NCBI GenBank assembly: GCA_021397845.1
Contig: CM038050.1
Location: 144,397,980 to 144,461,979, forward strand
Direction: 5' to 3'
Length of the DNA stretch: 64,000 bases
From: Areca catechu
Lineage: Eukaryota; Streptophyta; Magnoliopsida; Arecales; Arecaceae
Shown here: one piece after another, positions 23,041-35,880 of the stretch
Layout of the letters: each line of letters starts with the position of its first letter
Numbering within the stretch: position 1 is the stretch's first letter
The notes under the pieces: generated by a model
Told to the model about the DNA's origin: nothing
The model's input: only the letters and a program-made list of their open reading frames with translations
The model's database searches: none
Position numbers and translations under genes: made by a program

Positions 23041-23516
23041 GTCTACTAGATCAGGAATACCCTATCAACATACTCAAACCCAACCCAATCCTACCATGGA
23101 TCCTAATATTGAGACTTTGTTGAGGTCCATAACAGAGGAAGTTAGGCATCTCGGTATTAGGTTTGACCAGATAAGAGACCGTAGAGGAATCTTAGAGAGA
23201 ACCCCTGTGACCCGTACTAAGCCTAAACTTGGGACCTCACACCCTGACCCATTCCTAGAACCCAACCCTAGGATAGCCCCTCGCCATGACCCAATCTGGG
23301 ATCTTAGTTCAAAGAGATCCAATTATGATTTCATAGACTAGGATGAGAGAGCCATTAGGAACTTTAGGCTAGAAGCACCTACATTTAGTAGTGATCTTGA
23401 TCTTGAGCACTATATTGATTGGAAAGAAGGTATGGATCAATATTTTGAGAGGGATCTAATGTTTGAGGAAAGAAAGTTTGGGTTTGCTAGGCTTAAGTTA
23501 GTCACCATGCTAGAAT
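23041..23516 (+). pseudogene. Gypsy gag, N-terminal part
   Basis: The frame includes CMSTRSGIPYQ, then MDPNIETLLRSITEEVRHLG from 23096, and after a stop at 23339 continues DERAIRNFRLEAPTFSSDL, YIDWKEGMDQYF and FGFARLKLVTML. This is the capsid-like gag of plant Ty3/gypsy elements and matches the remnant at 1-973. The protein is cut by Copia-A at 23517; the five bases before (AGAAT) are the expected target duplication. Confidence 0.85.
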
Positions 23517-25534
23517 TGTTGGGAATTATATCCCAAAGCCAATCATCTAGGCTGTAGATGGTTTTGGAATTCATGTATATGTATATAAATTATTGAATTG
23601 AATAAAAAGTTTATTTCAATTTTTCATCACATGTCATCTTCCTAATTGAACTCTTGTGTGATGATGTCCTTTGAGCTATCTTGTATGCGATATTGAGAGG
23701 ATGCATCATGTAATTCATAAATTGGTTTGCGACCAAAGGATATGGTAATTTAGGATGATGGTGTATCGAGAGTAGGTCGTTGATGTCATATCTATTGGTT
23801 ATCCTCTTAACCAATTTGCATGGAGATGCTGGTATGACATCAGGTGTTGTGTTTGACACTTTACTGAACGTGACTCTCATGTGAGATTCTCTTTCTACCG
23901 AAGAGGAGTCTTACATTAGAATGTCGATATGAATTATTCCTCTAACATGAGATCACTATGGCAGCTTGCAAGCAACTCACTGTGCCTAGGTGCCAGTCTA
24001 CCCAGATTTCTAATTTGGTGATAGAAGGTTGCTAGGTATAGTCAAGTACTTATGTAGCGGTAGTAGGATTGAGATAGGATTGATCTCTCCAAATGGTTTT
24101 GATTGAATGCTTAATATGCCTTAGTTGGGAAAGACCATGGCTAGGGCATTCTTTGTAAGGAGTTACAAGGATTCTTTGTTTAAGACATATTAAGATAGAT
24201 TGATTAGGGTTGGGCACTTTAACCCTATGCCATTCGGAGCATTAGGAGATTAAAGGAATAAGTTCACTGATATTCAATATTCGATAGGTTCGTGTTGCTT
24301 CATAACTTTTAACCTATTCGATTGCCAGGTGTCATTGCTAGATGGCAACTTTGGCTAGTACTGGAAATATTTTTGTGCTACCGATTTAGTATTTCAACCT
24401 ATGGGGTCACACATAGAGGGTTTCTACTTGCTTTGATGGCATACGAATGATTGGAAATCATTCCAGACTCATTTGACAAGGTGTTGTCAAACCTATGTTC
24501 GAGCCGACTCATTTGGATGAGTCAACTCGAGTCATGTCGACTCGACCATTCGAGTCGACTCATCTATCGGACTATTGTAAATTAAAACTGTTCCATTTAA
24601 TTATGCAATTGTTGTGGGCATTTAATGGATGCATTTCTGGGTTTTATGATCTGCTGTTGCTAAATTCAAAGGGACTTTATAACCTCCTTGGAACCTCAAG
24701 AGACCCCAAACTGCTCATTAATCTCTCTTGTGTCCTCTTAATTATTTTGTGGGCTGCTATTATAAAAGCAAGGGCTGAAGAAGGTGAATGGTTCATGTTT
24801 AACATTCCATACTCCAGATTTGGATCGAAGTTGAGACTTTACCCAAAAATTTTTGAGATAAAGATCTTGCTTGATCCTTGAGAGATTGCGAGATTTGATC
24901 TTCAAGATAGAAGATGGTTTGGGTTTTGGGATATTCTCAAGTGCATACCTTCTATTGAAGGTTTGGGACAGAGCATTAGGAAAGGGTTCTCAAGTATCTT
25001 CGTTCCAGCACCACTACAGCAACATTCCTTCGAGGAGTTGAAGGAGTCTACATATCTTCAAGGAGTTGAAGAAGGAATCCTTGCTGCTGACATTGTTTCC
25101 GGAGGGACTAGCACCCTAAAGGAAGGAGAAGAAACAGTGCTACACTGTGTGAACCACCCGTATAGGCGGTACACGTGTGCTGCTTGCAAAGTAGGAGTTT
25201 TTTTCATAGGTTGGAGCCACCCTTGGGATTGCGATTAAGAGCCAGAAATTTTGTTGCAACCTTTGGTGAACGTCACTATGGTATTTCTTTATTTTATGTA
25301 TGACATAATTATCAATGCTGCATCATTGTGTGATTTCAAGAATGGTTCTGTTTTTCATACAATGTTTGCATGATTTCATATTTACAATACTCTAGATGCA
25401 TGTTGATCCTGGTAGGGGCTTGTGTTAATTAGATTAACATCTACAAATAAAATGGTTTTATCATTTTTCACTACTGCATGCCTTTAGAAATGTTTTAAAA
25501 TGCATGTATCACTCCTTAGGAACAGTTCCTTACA
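23517..25534 (+). repeat. 5' LTR of Copia-A
   Basis: Starts TGTTGGGAATTATA and ends TTCCTTACA, 2018 bp. Aligns from its first base with 42234-43440. TATAAAAG at 24771-24778 is a likely TATA box. A cluster of GAGTCGACTC-like words lies at 24495-24567, upstream of the TATA box. Confidence 0.92.
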
Positions 25535-25535
25535 A

Positions 25536-25548
25536 TGGTATTAGAGCC
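25536..25548 (+). promoter_or_regulatory. Primer-binding site of Copia-A
   Basis: TGGTATTAGAGCC, one transition away from the standard TGGTATCAGAGCC, directly after the 5' LTR. Confidence 0.88.
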
Positions 25549-27419
25549 AAGTTGGATGCACATCTAGTCTAATGTTTTATATGAAATCGGACTTTTTCCT
25601 TCACAAAGTACTTGGATTAAGGCTGATTTGCTATGGCCATCCGGTCATAGGAGAGAAGCATGGTTTAAAGACCATCTCTTCCCATTCCAAGGGGTTTTCC
25701 TATGATTTGTAGGGGTACCACTACGTCACGATCTTATGAAGAATAAAATGAAGGAATTTGATGGATTAAAATGATTTTAATCTATGAATAATAGATCATA
25801 ACTATGTTTAGATGAGATCTAAAAGATGTTTGATATAAAACTTTGAAAAGTTCAAGTGGAAAGATTGAAATTTGAAGTTACTATGTTCTGGAAGAGCTGA
25901 CTCCAGCTGTAAGAGCTGACTTGACTAGAAATTTGTGTTTTGGAAGAGTTGACTCAAGCAGAAGAACCGACTCGACCATAAAACTGTGTTCTAGAAGAGC
26001 TGACTCGACCAGAAAACTATAAAACAGAAAGTTTTTAGCTTCAGATTTTTATGAAATTGTTCCATTTCATTTTGAAAATGTTTCAATAAGTGTGATACAT
26101 TTAATTGGGAATTAAGTTGTATAATTTTAAGATTTAGGATATGATTCTAATCTTAAGTCATGATTGATAAACCATGGGTTGATTGGGTTAGCTAGAATTG
26201 GATTCTTAAATGGGTTAGACCTAGGTTTAGATGAATGGATTAAATAGAGAAAAGACTAATCAAAAGTTGGATTAGGTCTGGGTTGATTGGGTTAGCTAGA
26301 ATTGGATTCTTAAATGGGTTAGACCTAGGTTTAGATGAATGGATTAAATGGAGAAAAGACTAATCAAAAGTTGGATTAGGTCTCACCTCTATAGATCTCT
26401 TTAATAGTTAATTAGATCAATCCATACATCTAAATGGACTTGATTCATGGCTTCGTGGCGAGCCTAGGTCTTTAGGTTAGTTTGATTGAGTCTGGTAAAC
26501 CACTTAGTGTCTAAGATAAGTTTGACAGTTGTGATCAAGGTTCTTTGGGGATAACTCTTACCTGGCCAACTCATTATTGGTGTCTAAGGAAAGAGGCTTA
26601 CCTTGCTTAACCCATCCTTTGATCTTACCTAGCTAGCTAATGTGGTGAATCAGATCTGATTAGATTTTCTATTGATTCGAGTTGACCCATGTCAACTCAG
26701 GTTAATCAGTATGACTGGTTTATAGGTGCCCATGGACCAAATTGATCTAGAAACCCTCTAAGTGTATGGTGGGAGTTTTCTTGATCAAGGTCCATGTCTT
26801 CATTTCAAATGTCACAAAATTTAAATCCTCTAAATTAATAGCTCCATAAAAAGACTAAGTTATTAGATAGTCTAAGTCTTAGCTTCTCATTAAGTTGGAT
26901 TGGCAGTGAGTCCATAAGTTGGGTGATCATCGGCAGTTCCAAAGAATGGGTGGTCATCAGGTGAGTGGGATTGCTATTCAACATATGATGGCTCAATGTG
27001 ACTATCTAAACATGTGGTCAGGTGGGCCGGCCAAAGACGGGCTTAATCATGGGTTAGTTAGAAGAATTGAATTTGATCATGTTAATGGTTGGACCTAATT
27101 AGGACCTTCAATATATAGGAGGCCCAAAGGCCGATTGTGAGGACCCCTGGGGCAAAATGAATACTAGAAATTTCTTGGAGAAGTAATTGGTATTGTACCT
27201 ACCTTTAGATGCATTTGGGTTGGCCGGCCAAAGTCAGGCTCATATGTAGTCTATTGGATCCTAGTACCTGCTAAGGGATAAATCTTATTCTTCGAATTGG
27301 AGTGTAGAGGCTACCAGTCTGAATAAAATAGTGGAAGAATCCTTTAAACTAAAATCCATGTCTTTAAGATTTTTTAAATAATTCACATAATAATCGGTCT
27401 TGTTCTCCTTTTTCAGATA
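25549..27419 (+). other. Copia-A leader
   Basis: 1.9 kb without coding signal. It holds GAGCTGACTCGACC-like words at 25880-26020 and a near-perfect tandem duplication of 104 bp at 26176-26383. Unlike Copia-1 and Copia-D I did not find the conserved-loop hairpins here. Confidence 0.7.
26176..26383 (+). repeat. 104-bp tandem duplication
   Basis: Two head-to-tail units (26176-26279 and 26280-26383) both starting GGGTTGATTGGG and differing by one base (ATAG against ATGG). The near identity means the duplication is recent. Confidence 0.95.
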
Positions 27420-28250
27420 ATGTCGACCACTTTGTCACTCCGGTCATTATTAGATAATGACAAACTATCTGTACCCAACTTTGATAGCTAGTATCGAAAA
27501 CTTAGGATAGTCCTAGAGCACAAGCGGATCCTTTATGAGATAACGGATCTGGCACCTGACATCCCAGCCCCCAATGCTCGTGGCACTATCAGGGACACTT
27601 ACCAGAAGTGGATCTGTAGCTGCACCATGGTGCATTGTATAATGTTGGCTATGATGAATGATGAGTTCAGTTGCAAGTTCGAGGAGGCCCAGCCAAAAGA
27701 GATTCTTTAAAAGTTGAAGGAGTCTTTTGTCACTCGGATGATACGGAGAGATACTTGATCTCTTCCGCAATCAATAACATGCGTATGCATGATGGAGCTT
27801 CGGTGATTGATCATGTAATGTACATGATCGAGTTATTTGAGCTTTTGGGAAAACTCGAATGTCCTTTGCATGATTAGCTCGGCAAGGATGCGATTTTGAA
27901 TTCTCTGCCCCCTTCCTACCAGGTTTTTCTCGATAATTTTAGAATGAATAGGCCTGTAGTAAACTATCATGAGATGTTAAGGTTGCTGCAGACTTATGAG
28001 AGAGACCACAATCTCAACAAGAGATTGGTGAATCTAGTGGGAGGTTCTGGAGTAGGACGTCGTCCCTTTAAGAAAGGGAAGAACAAGAAAAAGAATAAGA
28101 AGGTGCTTAGTGCTGGGCCAAGTCAGACTAGGAGGGTAAAGGCTGACAAGAGTAAGGCAGAGTGCTTCTTCTACAAGAAACCAGGTCACTGGAAGCAAAA
28201 TTGTTCTGCTTACCTTGCTACTCTGATCCGAATAGGACAAGGGAAAGCTG
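27420..28250 (+). pseudogene. Copia-A gag
   Basis: ATG at 27420 gives MSTTLSLRSLLDNDKLSVPN, then LRIVLEHKRILYEI after a stop, the start typical of copia gag. Further on: SAINNMRMHDGASVIDHVMY, LNSLPPSYQVFLDNFRMNR, then a basic stretch and the zinc knuckle at 28163-28204, which reads CFFYKKPGHWKQNC: the second cysteine is tyrosine. Stops at 27465 and later break the frame. The protein would package the RNA. Confidence 0.85.
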
Positions 28251-28870
28251 CAAGGTGTTGCTGGTCAGGGTATTTATATGATAAATTCTTGTAGTTTCTC
28301 TATTTGTGATACTACTAGCTGGGAGATACTGGAAGTTCTTACCACATTTGCAATTCTTTGCAGGAACGTCAAGTTAGTAGGAGATTCAGAAGAGATGAGA
28401 TGTTCCTGAATGTTGGGAATGGAAGTCAAGCTCCAGTTCTAGCATTGGAAATTGTTTCTTTGTATTTCAAATCTTATACTGTCATTCTTAATGAATGTCA
28501 TTTTTGTCCTTCCTTTTTAGTAAATATCATTTCTGTAGGCCTGTTGGCCAATGATGGTTATGAATTATCAATAAAGAAAGATATTTGCTACATCACTTTG
28601 AATGGTTCTAATGTGATGAATGGACAAGTGAAGAATGGTGTTTATGTACTGTAACAGCTTGTAGTAACTGCTAATAAATGCCCTAGGTTAGATAAGGTCA
28701 GTGATATTTATCTTTGGCATTATAGGCTAGGTCATATAAACAAGAACATTATAAATAAGTTGGTGGGAGAAGGTTTCCTAGATATGACTAAGAGTGAATA
28801 TATACCAACTTGTGAATCTTGTCTTCTTGGGAAAATGACCAAGTCACCTTTTACTGGAAAGGGTGAAAGA
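28251..28870 (+). pseudogene. Copia-A protease and pre-integrase
   Basis: The protease region is degenerate (a trace of CDTTSWEILE near 28305). It is followed by PSFLVNIISVGLLANDGYEL (28510-28565) and, after a stop, DIYLWHYRLGHINKNIINK and CESCLLGKMTKSPFTG (28700-28860), the zinc-binding N-terminal region of integrase. Confidence 0.75.
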
Positions 28871-29570
28871 GCTAGTGATATATTCTAAGTTTAGTACATA
28901 CTGATGTATGTGGACCTATGAATATCAGGGCAAGAGGTGGATATAGTTATTTCATTATATTTACAGACGATTTTTCGAGATAGGTTATGTCTACTACATG
29001 AGACATAAATCTGATGCATTTGAAATGTTCAAACGTTATCATAATGAAGTTGAAAAACAAACTGAGAAGCTTATTAAAACTCTTCAATCAGATTGAGGGG
29101 GTGAATTTCTTTCCAGTGAGTTTCTGACTTATCTTGAGGAGAATGAGATTCTCTCTCAATGGACTCCTCCAGGGACACCTCAGTTAAATAGTGTGTTTGA
29201 AAGGAGGAATTGAACTCTGTTAGACATGATTCAATTCATGATGGGCTTAGCAGGTCTGCCTAAATCCTTTTGGGGATTTGCTCTTGAGTCGGCGTCCTAC
29301 CTTATGAATAGGGTTCCAAGTAAGTCCGTTGATAAAACACCATATGAGATATGGACTGGACGCAAGCCAACTTTATCTCACCTTCAAGTTTGGGGGTGTC
29401 TGGCTTATGTCAGATGTTTAGAAATGGATAAGCAGGACCTAAGTCTGATAGGTATCTTTTTGTTGGGTATCCTAACGAACGCAATGGGTATTATTTCTAT
29501 CTGCCTGAGGAACAAAAGTTGTTCATCAGTCTTAGGGCAACCTTTTTAGAAAGGGAATACCTTGGTGAAG
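28871..29570 (+). pseudogene. Copia-A integrase core
   Basis: Broken by frameshifts, but VHTDVCGP-like sequence (28895), the DDFSR region (28970), SLSQWTPP (29150), and the frame at 29226-29549 with MMGLAGLPKSFWGFALESAS, YLMNRVPSKSVDKTPYEIW and LQVWGCLAYV are recognisable. RYLFVGYPNERNGYYFYLPE follows. This is the standard copia integrase layout. Confidence 0.8.
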
Positions 29571-29779
29571 GCACTCAAGTTATTGAGGTTGAACTTGGGG
29601 AAGCTCAACAGATAAATAAACCTTCTCACTCTAAGGCCACTATAGAACCAGATTTGATTAGATCAGATCCAGAGCCCATAGTGTAGACATTAAGGAGATC
29701 TGGTAGAGTACCATGTCAACCGAACAGATACTATAATTTCTTGGTCTAAGATGGTAATTCTATTGAACTCGATGAGAAT

Positions 29780-30746
29780 AACGAGGATCCGATCACCTAT
29801 ATGGATGCAATGAAAAGGCCTGATTCCGAGTCATGGCTGAGAGCCATGAAATCTGAAATGGAGTCCATGGAAATCAACAATATATGGAGATTGGTTGATC
29901 CACCTGAAGGGATAAAATCCATTGGGTGTAAATGGATCTTTAAGTGGAAGTGGGGTGCAGATGGGTAGGTGGAGACCTATAAAGCCTGTTTGGTTGCCAA
30001 GGGGTATCGCCAGCATTATAGTATTGACTATGACAAGACATTTTCTCCTGTGGCAATGGCTCAAGTCTATTCAGATTATGCTTGCTTTGGCAGCACATTT
30101 AGATTATGAAATCTGGCAAATGGATGTTCGAATAGCTTTCCTAAATGATGAGCTGGAAGAGGAGGTGTATATGATGCAGCCTGAAGAGTTCACATCCATA
30201 GATGAGTCTAAAGTATGCAAGCTTCAGATGTCCATCTATGGACCAAAGCAGGCTTCTTGAAGTTGGAACATGCATTTTGATAAATGTATTAAGATGTATG
30301 GCTTCATTAGGAATGGAGAAGAACCTTGTATATATAAGTGGGCAAATGGTCTGTAGTTGTATTTCTTGTTTTGTATGTGGATGACATTCTCCTAATCAGG
30401 AATGACATTCCAGCATTATAAGGAATAAAGGTCTGGCTTTCATCTCAATTCTCTATGAAAAACTTGGGTGAAGCCTCATTCATATTGGGTATGAAGATCT
30501 ATAGAGATAGATCTAAGAGGCTTCTTGGATTGTCACAATCTATGTACATAGATACTGTGCTGAAGCGGTTCAGCATGGAGAATTCCAAAAGGGGCTATCT
30601 TTTGATAAGTCATAGAATTACTCTTTCCAAGAAGGATCGTGTGACAACTCCTGAGGAAAGAGAGCATATGAGTAGGATTCAATATACTTTGGTAGTGGGT
30701 TCTATTATGTATGCTACGCTGTGTACTAGACTAGACATGGCATACT
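29780..30746 (+). pseudogene. Copia-A reverse transcriptase, 5' part
   Basis: Reads EDPITYMDAMKRPDSESWLR, IWRLVDPPEGIKSIGCKWIF, LVAKGYRQHYSIDYDKTFSP, then YEIWQMDVRIAFLNDELEEE and KVCKLQMSIYGPKQAS. The YVDD box survives at 30374-30385. KNLGEASFILGMKIYRDRSK and CTRLDMAY follow. It stops at 30746 where Copia-B is inserted, and continues from 41616. Confidence 0.88.
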
Positions 30747-31393
30747 TGTTGAGTCTCGGGTGGAGCATTCATGACTAGTCGGGTCAATATACATGTATTG
30801 ATTTGGTTTATCATGGTTTTCCATGATGTATCTAGGGCTAGGGTTGAGTCTTGTATGAGTCTTAGGTGTTTAGGCTCAGTTTTGATCAGTCTTGGTCTTA
30901 GAGTTGGCTCTTCTGGGATAAGAGTCAACTTTGTTGGTTGGCATGTCTCATAACAGGTGATTGTGGACTAGACGAGTTAGCTCGTATGGGTTCGAGTCGG
31001 CTTGGTTGCACAGTCAGGAAAATTGTAAACTGGACGAGTCACTCGGTTGAGTTTGAGTCGGCTCCGTAGCACAGTCTATCAATCTTGTGGTCTGGAAGAG
31101 CTGGCTCTGAGGATTAGAGTCGACTCGGTTCCAGGGCCAAGTCGACTCTAGTGTCTAGAGTCAGCTCGGATGTCAGGTAAATTATTTTTTAACGGTGCTA
31201 GCTGGCGGAGTTTTGGGATCTCAGTCACGTGCGACTGAGGTATATATATATTGTATCCTCGAAAGAGGATAGGTAAGCTGAAGAAACAAAGAAAGTGTAA
31301 CGAACATCTTGAAGCAGAAAGAGCCCGGCTAAAATCTATGTATTCGCAAACTTCGAGGGACCTACAAATCACATGTCAAGGGTTAAAAAATAA

Positions 31394-34300
31394 TGTAGGG
31401 ATGAAGAAATAAATTGAAAATAGCAAGGGAAGAATGGTTTTGATGTTGGGCGATCAAGGCTGGACAGGTGGCTTCTAGGGTTTTGATGGCAACTGAATGC
31501 AGGGCACAGGAAACATGGAAGAAGAAAAGGGTTCACACAGATTCCCCTCAGCACACACAGCAAGCACACAGCAAAAGTTGGAAACCTTGATTTATATTCA
31601 TAAAAAATTATCCAATTTTCATACAAGGGGTCCCTTATATAGAGTCATGAGACTTAGGGCACAAGCAAAAGAAAACAAGGAAAATAAGGGGTGCCCACTT
31701 TCTTCCTAAAGTATGGGGCTGAACAAATAAAAGAAAATACTCTCATACCATACAAAATCCCTCCAAACAGGTAGTGAAAGGATTATGCCCTAAAGGCCAA
31801 TCGAAATGTTGTATTTCGATGGGATTTTCTTTTATATCCCAAACCAGTGTATTGATATTATCAATTAATAAAGTTATTTTATTTTCATCATACACTGTGT
31901 CTTATTAATTTTATTAAGATATGATGAACCCCATAGATTAGGTCTATGGTTCTAGGGTTATGATGAGATCATACCAGTGAGACCTAAAGCCTTAAAACCC
32001 TAATTTAGAATATTCCTGGTCGATGGGATATTGAGTAGGGGATCAATGTTTCCGGTAATACCAGCACATCCTATGTATGCTTGGTGAAGAGGGTGACTGA
32101 TCTCATAGTCACTTGTGTTTGACACTAATACTAGGATGTGGGTGCTCATTAGAGAATGAGTTCACTGAATGGATCCATCTTGAGAACATCTAATGGAACG
32201 TTATCTGTTTGTTAATAGATAGTTCTCATAGTGGGAGTAGTGCATGTGGTCCTTTGACCTGAGACTGCCATGGTACCTTGTATGCATGAATCCATACTTT
32301 GGTTCACACTCAATCATGACACTGAGTCATGCATGGGGGTGATACTATGTATGGTGGATTGCATATGGAGGTTGTGAGTAGGTCAAAAAGGAATCAATCA
32401 ACCCTAGTAAGAGGGAAGCGCATCCAAATGATTTCAATCAAATGAAGATTCAGGAAATCTTTGATCAAAGTATGAACATTAGAAATAGTTTCTAATGGTT
32501 CATTAATGAATCATCATTATCAGTTTGAGCAAGGAATGAATATGAAATTGGATTTGACAAGTATCCATCATATCCATAGTCATATTCAGGGTGCAAGTAG
32601 ATCGAAGGATTGAATTTCCCGGTAACTCACCACTGAAGGATATTTCGATAAATCCACCAAAATTTCTCATCTTCCGGGTAGGCATGACACGTTGCTAGAC
32701 ATCAATCTTGTCTTGTAGGTCTTCATGAACTAATTGATTTGGTTTCATGAGTCAATTCGATGTATGATTCGAATTGGACAATTAGGTGAGCCAATTTGAC
32801 CTAATTAGGTCAATCGGGTTTAATCGGATCGAATCGGCTCAAACCTAAACTTACTGCTGGCTAGATGTGGAACCCAATGGGTCACACACAATAGAGACTT
32901 GGCCAAAGAAGACATTCATGATTTAATTAGGGTCATAGGATGCTAATTGGTTAGCCGGATTACATACTAGCATATGTATGCTAACCAAATTCCTAACCCA
33001 ATTAGATTGGGTCCGGTTGCTTGCAAATTGGGCTAACCTAATTATGGAAAATCTAAATTAGGTTGAGTCATAAGTGGGGCTAGCCTAATCAGAGCTAAAT
33101 CTAATTTCAATTTGGATTTAAGGGCATTTTAGATGCCATACATGAAGAGTCCTAATGGCATGGGACTCTTGGTACCTAAATGATACCTTAACTTCAAAAG
33201 GGTACATAATGAGCTATAGATCCTTGATTTGAATATAATTTATATGGTCTGAAAGAAAATTTTATGCTCTTTCCAGTGACACCCATATTGCTTATATTTT
33301 GACTATTCAACATTCTTTGAAATTTGTATGGAAGAAGGATGGTGCGCGCGGTGCATGAAGAGTCGCAACTCTTCATGTCGCACGCGGTTTTGATGGAGGG
33401 TCCTGCTATCAGGACTCTTCATAATCTCTGATGTTTGGAGATTGAAGAGGCACCTCTTGGCTTCCTAGGAACCAGTAATTGACATGTGGCAAGTGAGAAT
33501 TCGTCCAGAAAAAAGAAGGGATGTGAATAAGGCCTTCGGTGCATGAATGGGCTTATTAGATATGATTTTTCAAGCCAGATAACTTCTTTTCGGTCTTGAA
33601 AAATCATATCTGATAAGTTGATGGGAGGACATATCACACGCCCCTCTTGTATCTATAAATATGGGGCAGTGAAATGAGTCTGATAATTAAGAATTCCATC
33701 GAAGTACTATTCTGAGTGTCTCTCTCTCCCTCCTTCATTCTTTAAGATAAGACTTGTCTTGTTAAGACAAGGTCTTTTCTACTAGGACAAGGCTTTGTTT
33801 TAGGACATAAGCCTAAGGGATTCTAAAAGAGGGTTGTCCTAAAACCAAGAGTAGTTTAGGAGAGTGTCTTTAGTGCCCTACAGTAGGACAGGGTGTCCTA
33901 CAGTGGTCAATAGATCAAAGGCTGCCGAAAGAGTTCCACTTCTCCAAGCAACTTGAAGAAGGAGTTCTTCCTTGGTCCGAGTTTCGTGTGGATCACTGTT
34001 GGAGGGTGAACGTTTGGGCGCCTGGTGGAGAAGAAGGCTGAATCAGGGTTTTCTTCATCAGATTGGATACTAGCGGTTCAGGTTGGTGCCTAAACTCTAG
34101 TTTATATTATATATGCATGTTTGTATGTTTTAATTCCTAGTAAGGAGGTCTTGGGTTAAGGGTTTTGGTAGTGGTTTCATAATAAATTTTTGAAATCCAT
34201 GCTTCCGCCCTGGTCACCAAAACCCTTACAGGTAGGTATTGGGCAGCTAAAGGGGGGGACCAAGGTGTGCCAACTACTTACTTCTCTTGGCTTGGGGTCC

Positions 34301-34799
34301 ACCACATCTTTCCTAAGCAAGTTGGCATGAATCTTGGGATTCATGTTTATCTATTTTGACTTTCCTTCTTATCATGCTGGCATGTGGAGTTGGTATGCTT
34401 GGGGTGTGCTGGTATGTGGTCATCAACTCCTCATGCATGGGCCGACTTCATGATCCTCCAAGTAATCCTAGGTGGCAAAATCCAGGGTGTGATTAGGACT
34501 CCAGGCGGCTACTGAGGTGGCATACTGGGTGGTGTCCTTCACATGCTCGAGTCTTCTTTGACTGGACTTGACTCAATATAGACTTAATACAACTGGACAT
34601 GATTACAAGAGTCAGAATATGATTAGCTCAACAAGAGCTGACTTGACCGACTGATCCAAAATCCTAATGGTATGGATCAAATGCTACAATAGGCTAAGGC
34701 CTTAATACAATCTGGACTTAAATAGACTAACACTACTAGGAAATCCATAGATTGTTGAGAAGCCTCTGTCTTATTCTGGTGCCTTTGGTGTCCACACCA
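31394..34799 (-). mobile_element. Gypsy LTR inside the Copia-B LTR
   Basis: Minus-strand LTR, net length about 945 bp once the inner solo LTR and its target duplication are removed. Its start at 34799 reads TGGTGTGGACACC and its end at 31394 reads CATCCCTACA. A TCTATATAAG promoter box is on the minus strand at 31634-31643. AAAAT follows at 34800-34804; the only matching copy on the left is 31331-31335, leaving about 58 bp unexplained. The left border is therefore uncertain and the copy may carry some internal sequence. Confidence 0.65.
31775..34230 (+). mobile_element. Solo LTR of the Copia-1 family
   Basis: 2456 bp, starts TGAAAGGATTATGCCC and ends AAAACCCTTACA. GGTAG occurs at 31770-31774 and again at 34231-34235, a perfect target duplication. 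It contains TATAAAT at 33654-33660 and the hairpin at 33354-33377. No internal sequence remains, as expected after recombination between the two LTRs. It is the same family as Copia-1 but in the opposite orientation. Confidence 0.97.
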
Positions 34800-35043
34800 A
34801 AAATTTCTCTATTTCTCTTCTTCCTCTCTCTTCTCTCATTCTTGGCGTTCTTGATCTTCACAGACCTATATCCTACCGTGATCATCAATAGAGATTACTG
34901 GCAGATGGTCATCCATAACCTGGTGATATGCTTCTATAATTGCTTTATTGATCAAGGCATTCGTTCTTGATTGAGAACAAGGCTGCTCTTGAAGGTTTGG
35001 TTCTTTAGATCTGGTTGGATTTGAAAATTGAATTCTTGACATT

Positions 35044-35055
35044 TGGTATCAAAGC
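35044..35055 (+). promoter_or_regulatory. Primer-binding site of Copia-B
   Basis: TGGTATCAAAGC follows the LTR end by two bases and differs from the standard TGGTATCAGAGC by one transition. Confidence 0.88.
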
Positions 35056-35129
35056 AAGGTTCGTGAAAGGAAGATCTCAAGATCAGAGGGTTGGAAGTAA
35101 AGCTTCTTGCAAGTACAATTTTCATACTC

Positions 35130-35880
35130 TTGATTTCTTGATTGTGGTAATAGCATCAAGTGGGTTCAAAGTAGATTTTAAGAAGTACGATGGCAAGGAC
35201 AACTTCACCTTGTGGTAGCAAAGAGTTAAAGATTTGCTGGTTCAATAGAGAATCTACAAGGCCTTGGTTAAAGAAAGACTGGAAAAGAATAGTGTTGAAG
35301 AATGGAAAGAGTTAGAAGAGATTGCTTTCAGCACCATCAGGATGTGTTTGGTTGTTCAAGTTTTACCTGAGGTGTGTTCAGAGACTACCACAAAAGGTCT
35401 TTGGAAAAGATTAGAGAACACATACATGAAAAAGAACACGATGAACAAGCTATGGCTGAAGAAGCAACGTATAGCTTGAGGATGCCTAAAGGTAGAGACT
35501 TAGTTGCTCACATTCAGAGATTCAATCAGGTATGTTCTGAGGTGATGACTCTGGATATGAAGATAGACGAGGAGGATCGGGCATTGTTACTGTTGTGTTC
35601 ACTCCCTGGATTGTATGATGATCTCATAACAACCTTGGTTTATAGGAAGGAAACCCTAAACTATGAAGAGGTTGTTGGTGTGCTTAGATCTGAGCAAAGG
35701 AAAAAGATCTGCAAACATAATCCTAACTTGAGGTTCTTGCTATAAATGAGAGGCAAGGAAGACTCAAGGAAAGAGCTAGGGAAAAGTCCAAGGATAGATC
35801 TTAGTCTCGGAACCACAAGAGTGTGAAATGCTACAAGTGTCATCACATGGGCAATTCAGGATGAATTGTCCTCTTTGGAA
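35130..35880 (+). pseudogene. Copia-B gag
   Basis: Shows FKVDFKKYDGKDNFTLW, EEWKELEEIAFSTIRMCL and TTTKGLWKRLENTYMKKNTM, then in another frame YSLRMPKGRDLVAHIQRFNQ and ALLLLCSLPGLYDDLITTLV. This is the UBN2-type gag of Tork elements. The zinc knuckle begins KCYKCHHMG (about 35826) and continues FRMNCP after a one-base frameshift. Stops at 35217 and 35248 break the start. Confidence 0.85.

Larger units (their letters stand above)
20151..23516 (+). mobile_element. Plus-strand gypsy element, 5' part
   Basis: 5' LTR 20151-22185, primer-binding site, leader and the first part of gag, then cut by Copia-A at 23517. It interrupts the reverse transcriptase-side sequence of the minus-strand chromovirus; the candidate target duplication is CATAA (20146-20150), whose partner is not in the window. 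Its pol is also missing from the window. Leader and gag match the left gypsy element at 1-1098 and 11154-12111. Confidence 0.85.
30747..35041 (+). repeat. 5' LTR of Copia-B, interrupted
   Basis: Starts TGTTGAGTCTCGGG and ends AATTCTTGACA. It aligns with 39203-41615 in three blocks. A run of alternating TA (31241-31252) is the likely TATA box. GAGTCGGCT-type words fill 30955-31175. A gypsy LTR with an inner solo LTR interrupts it between about 31336-31394 and 34799. Confidence 0.88.

Noticed and set aside
24495..24881. 128-residue open frame in the Copia-A LTR
   Set aside because: Lies across the LTR promoter region, no domain, not kept in the 3' LTR.
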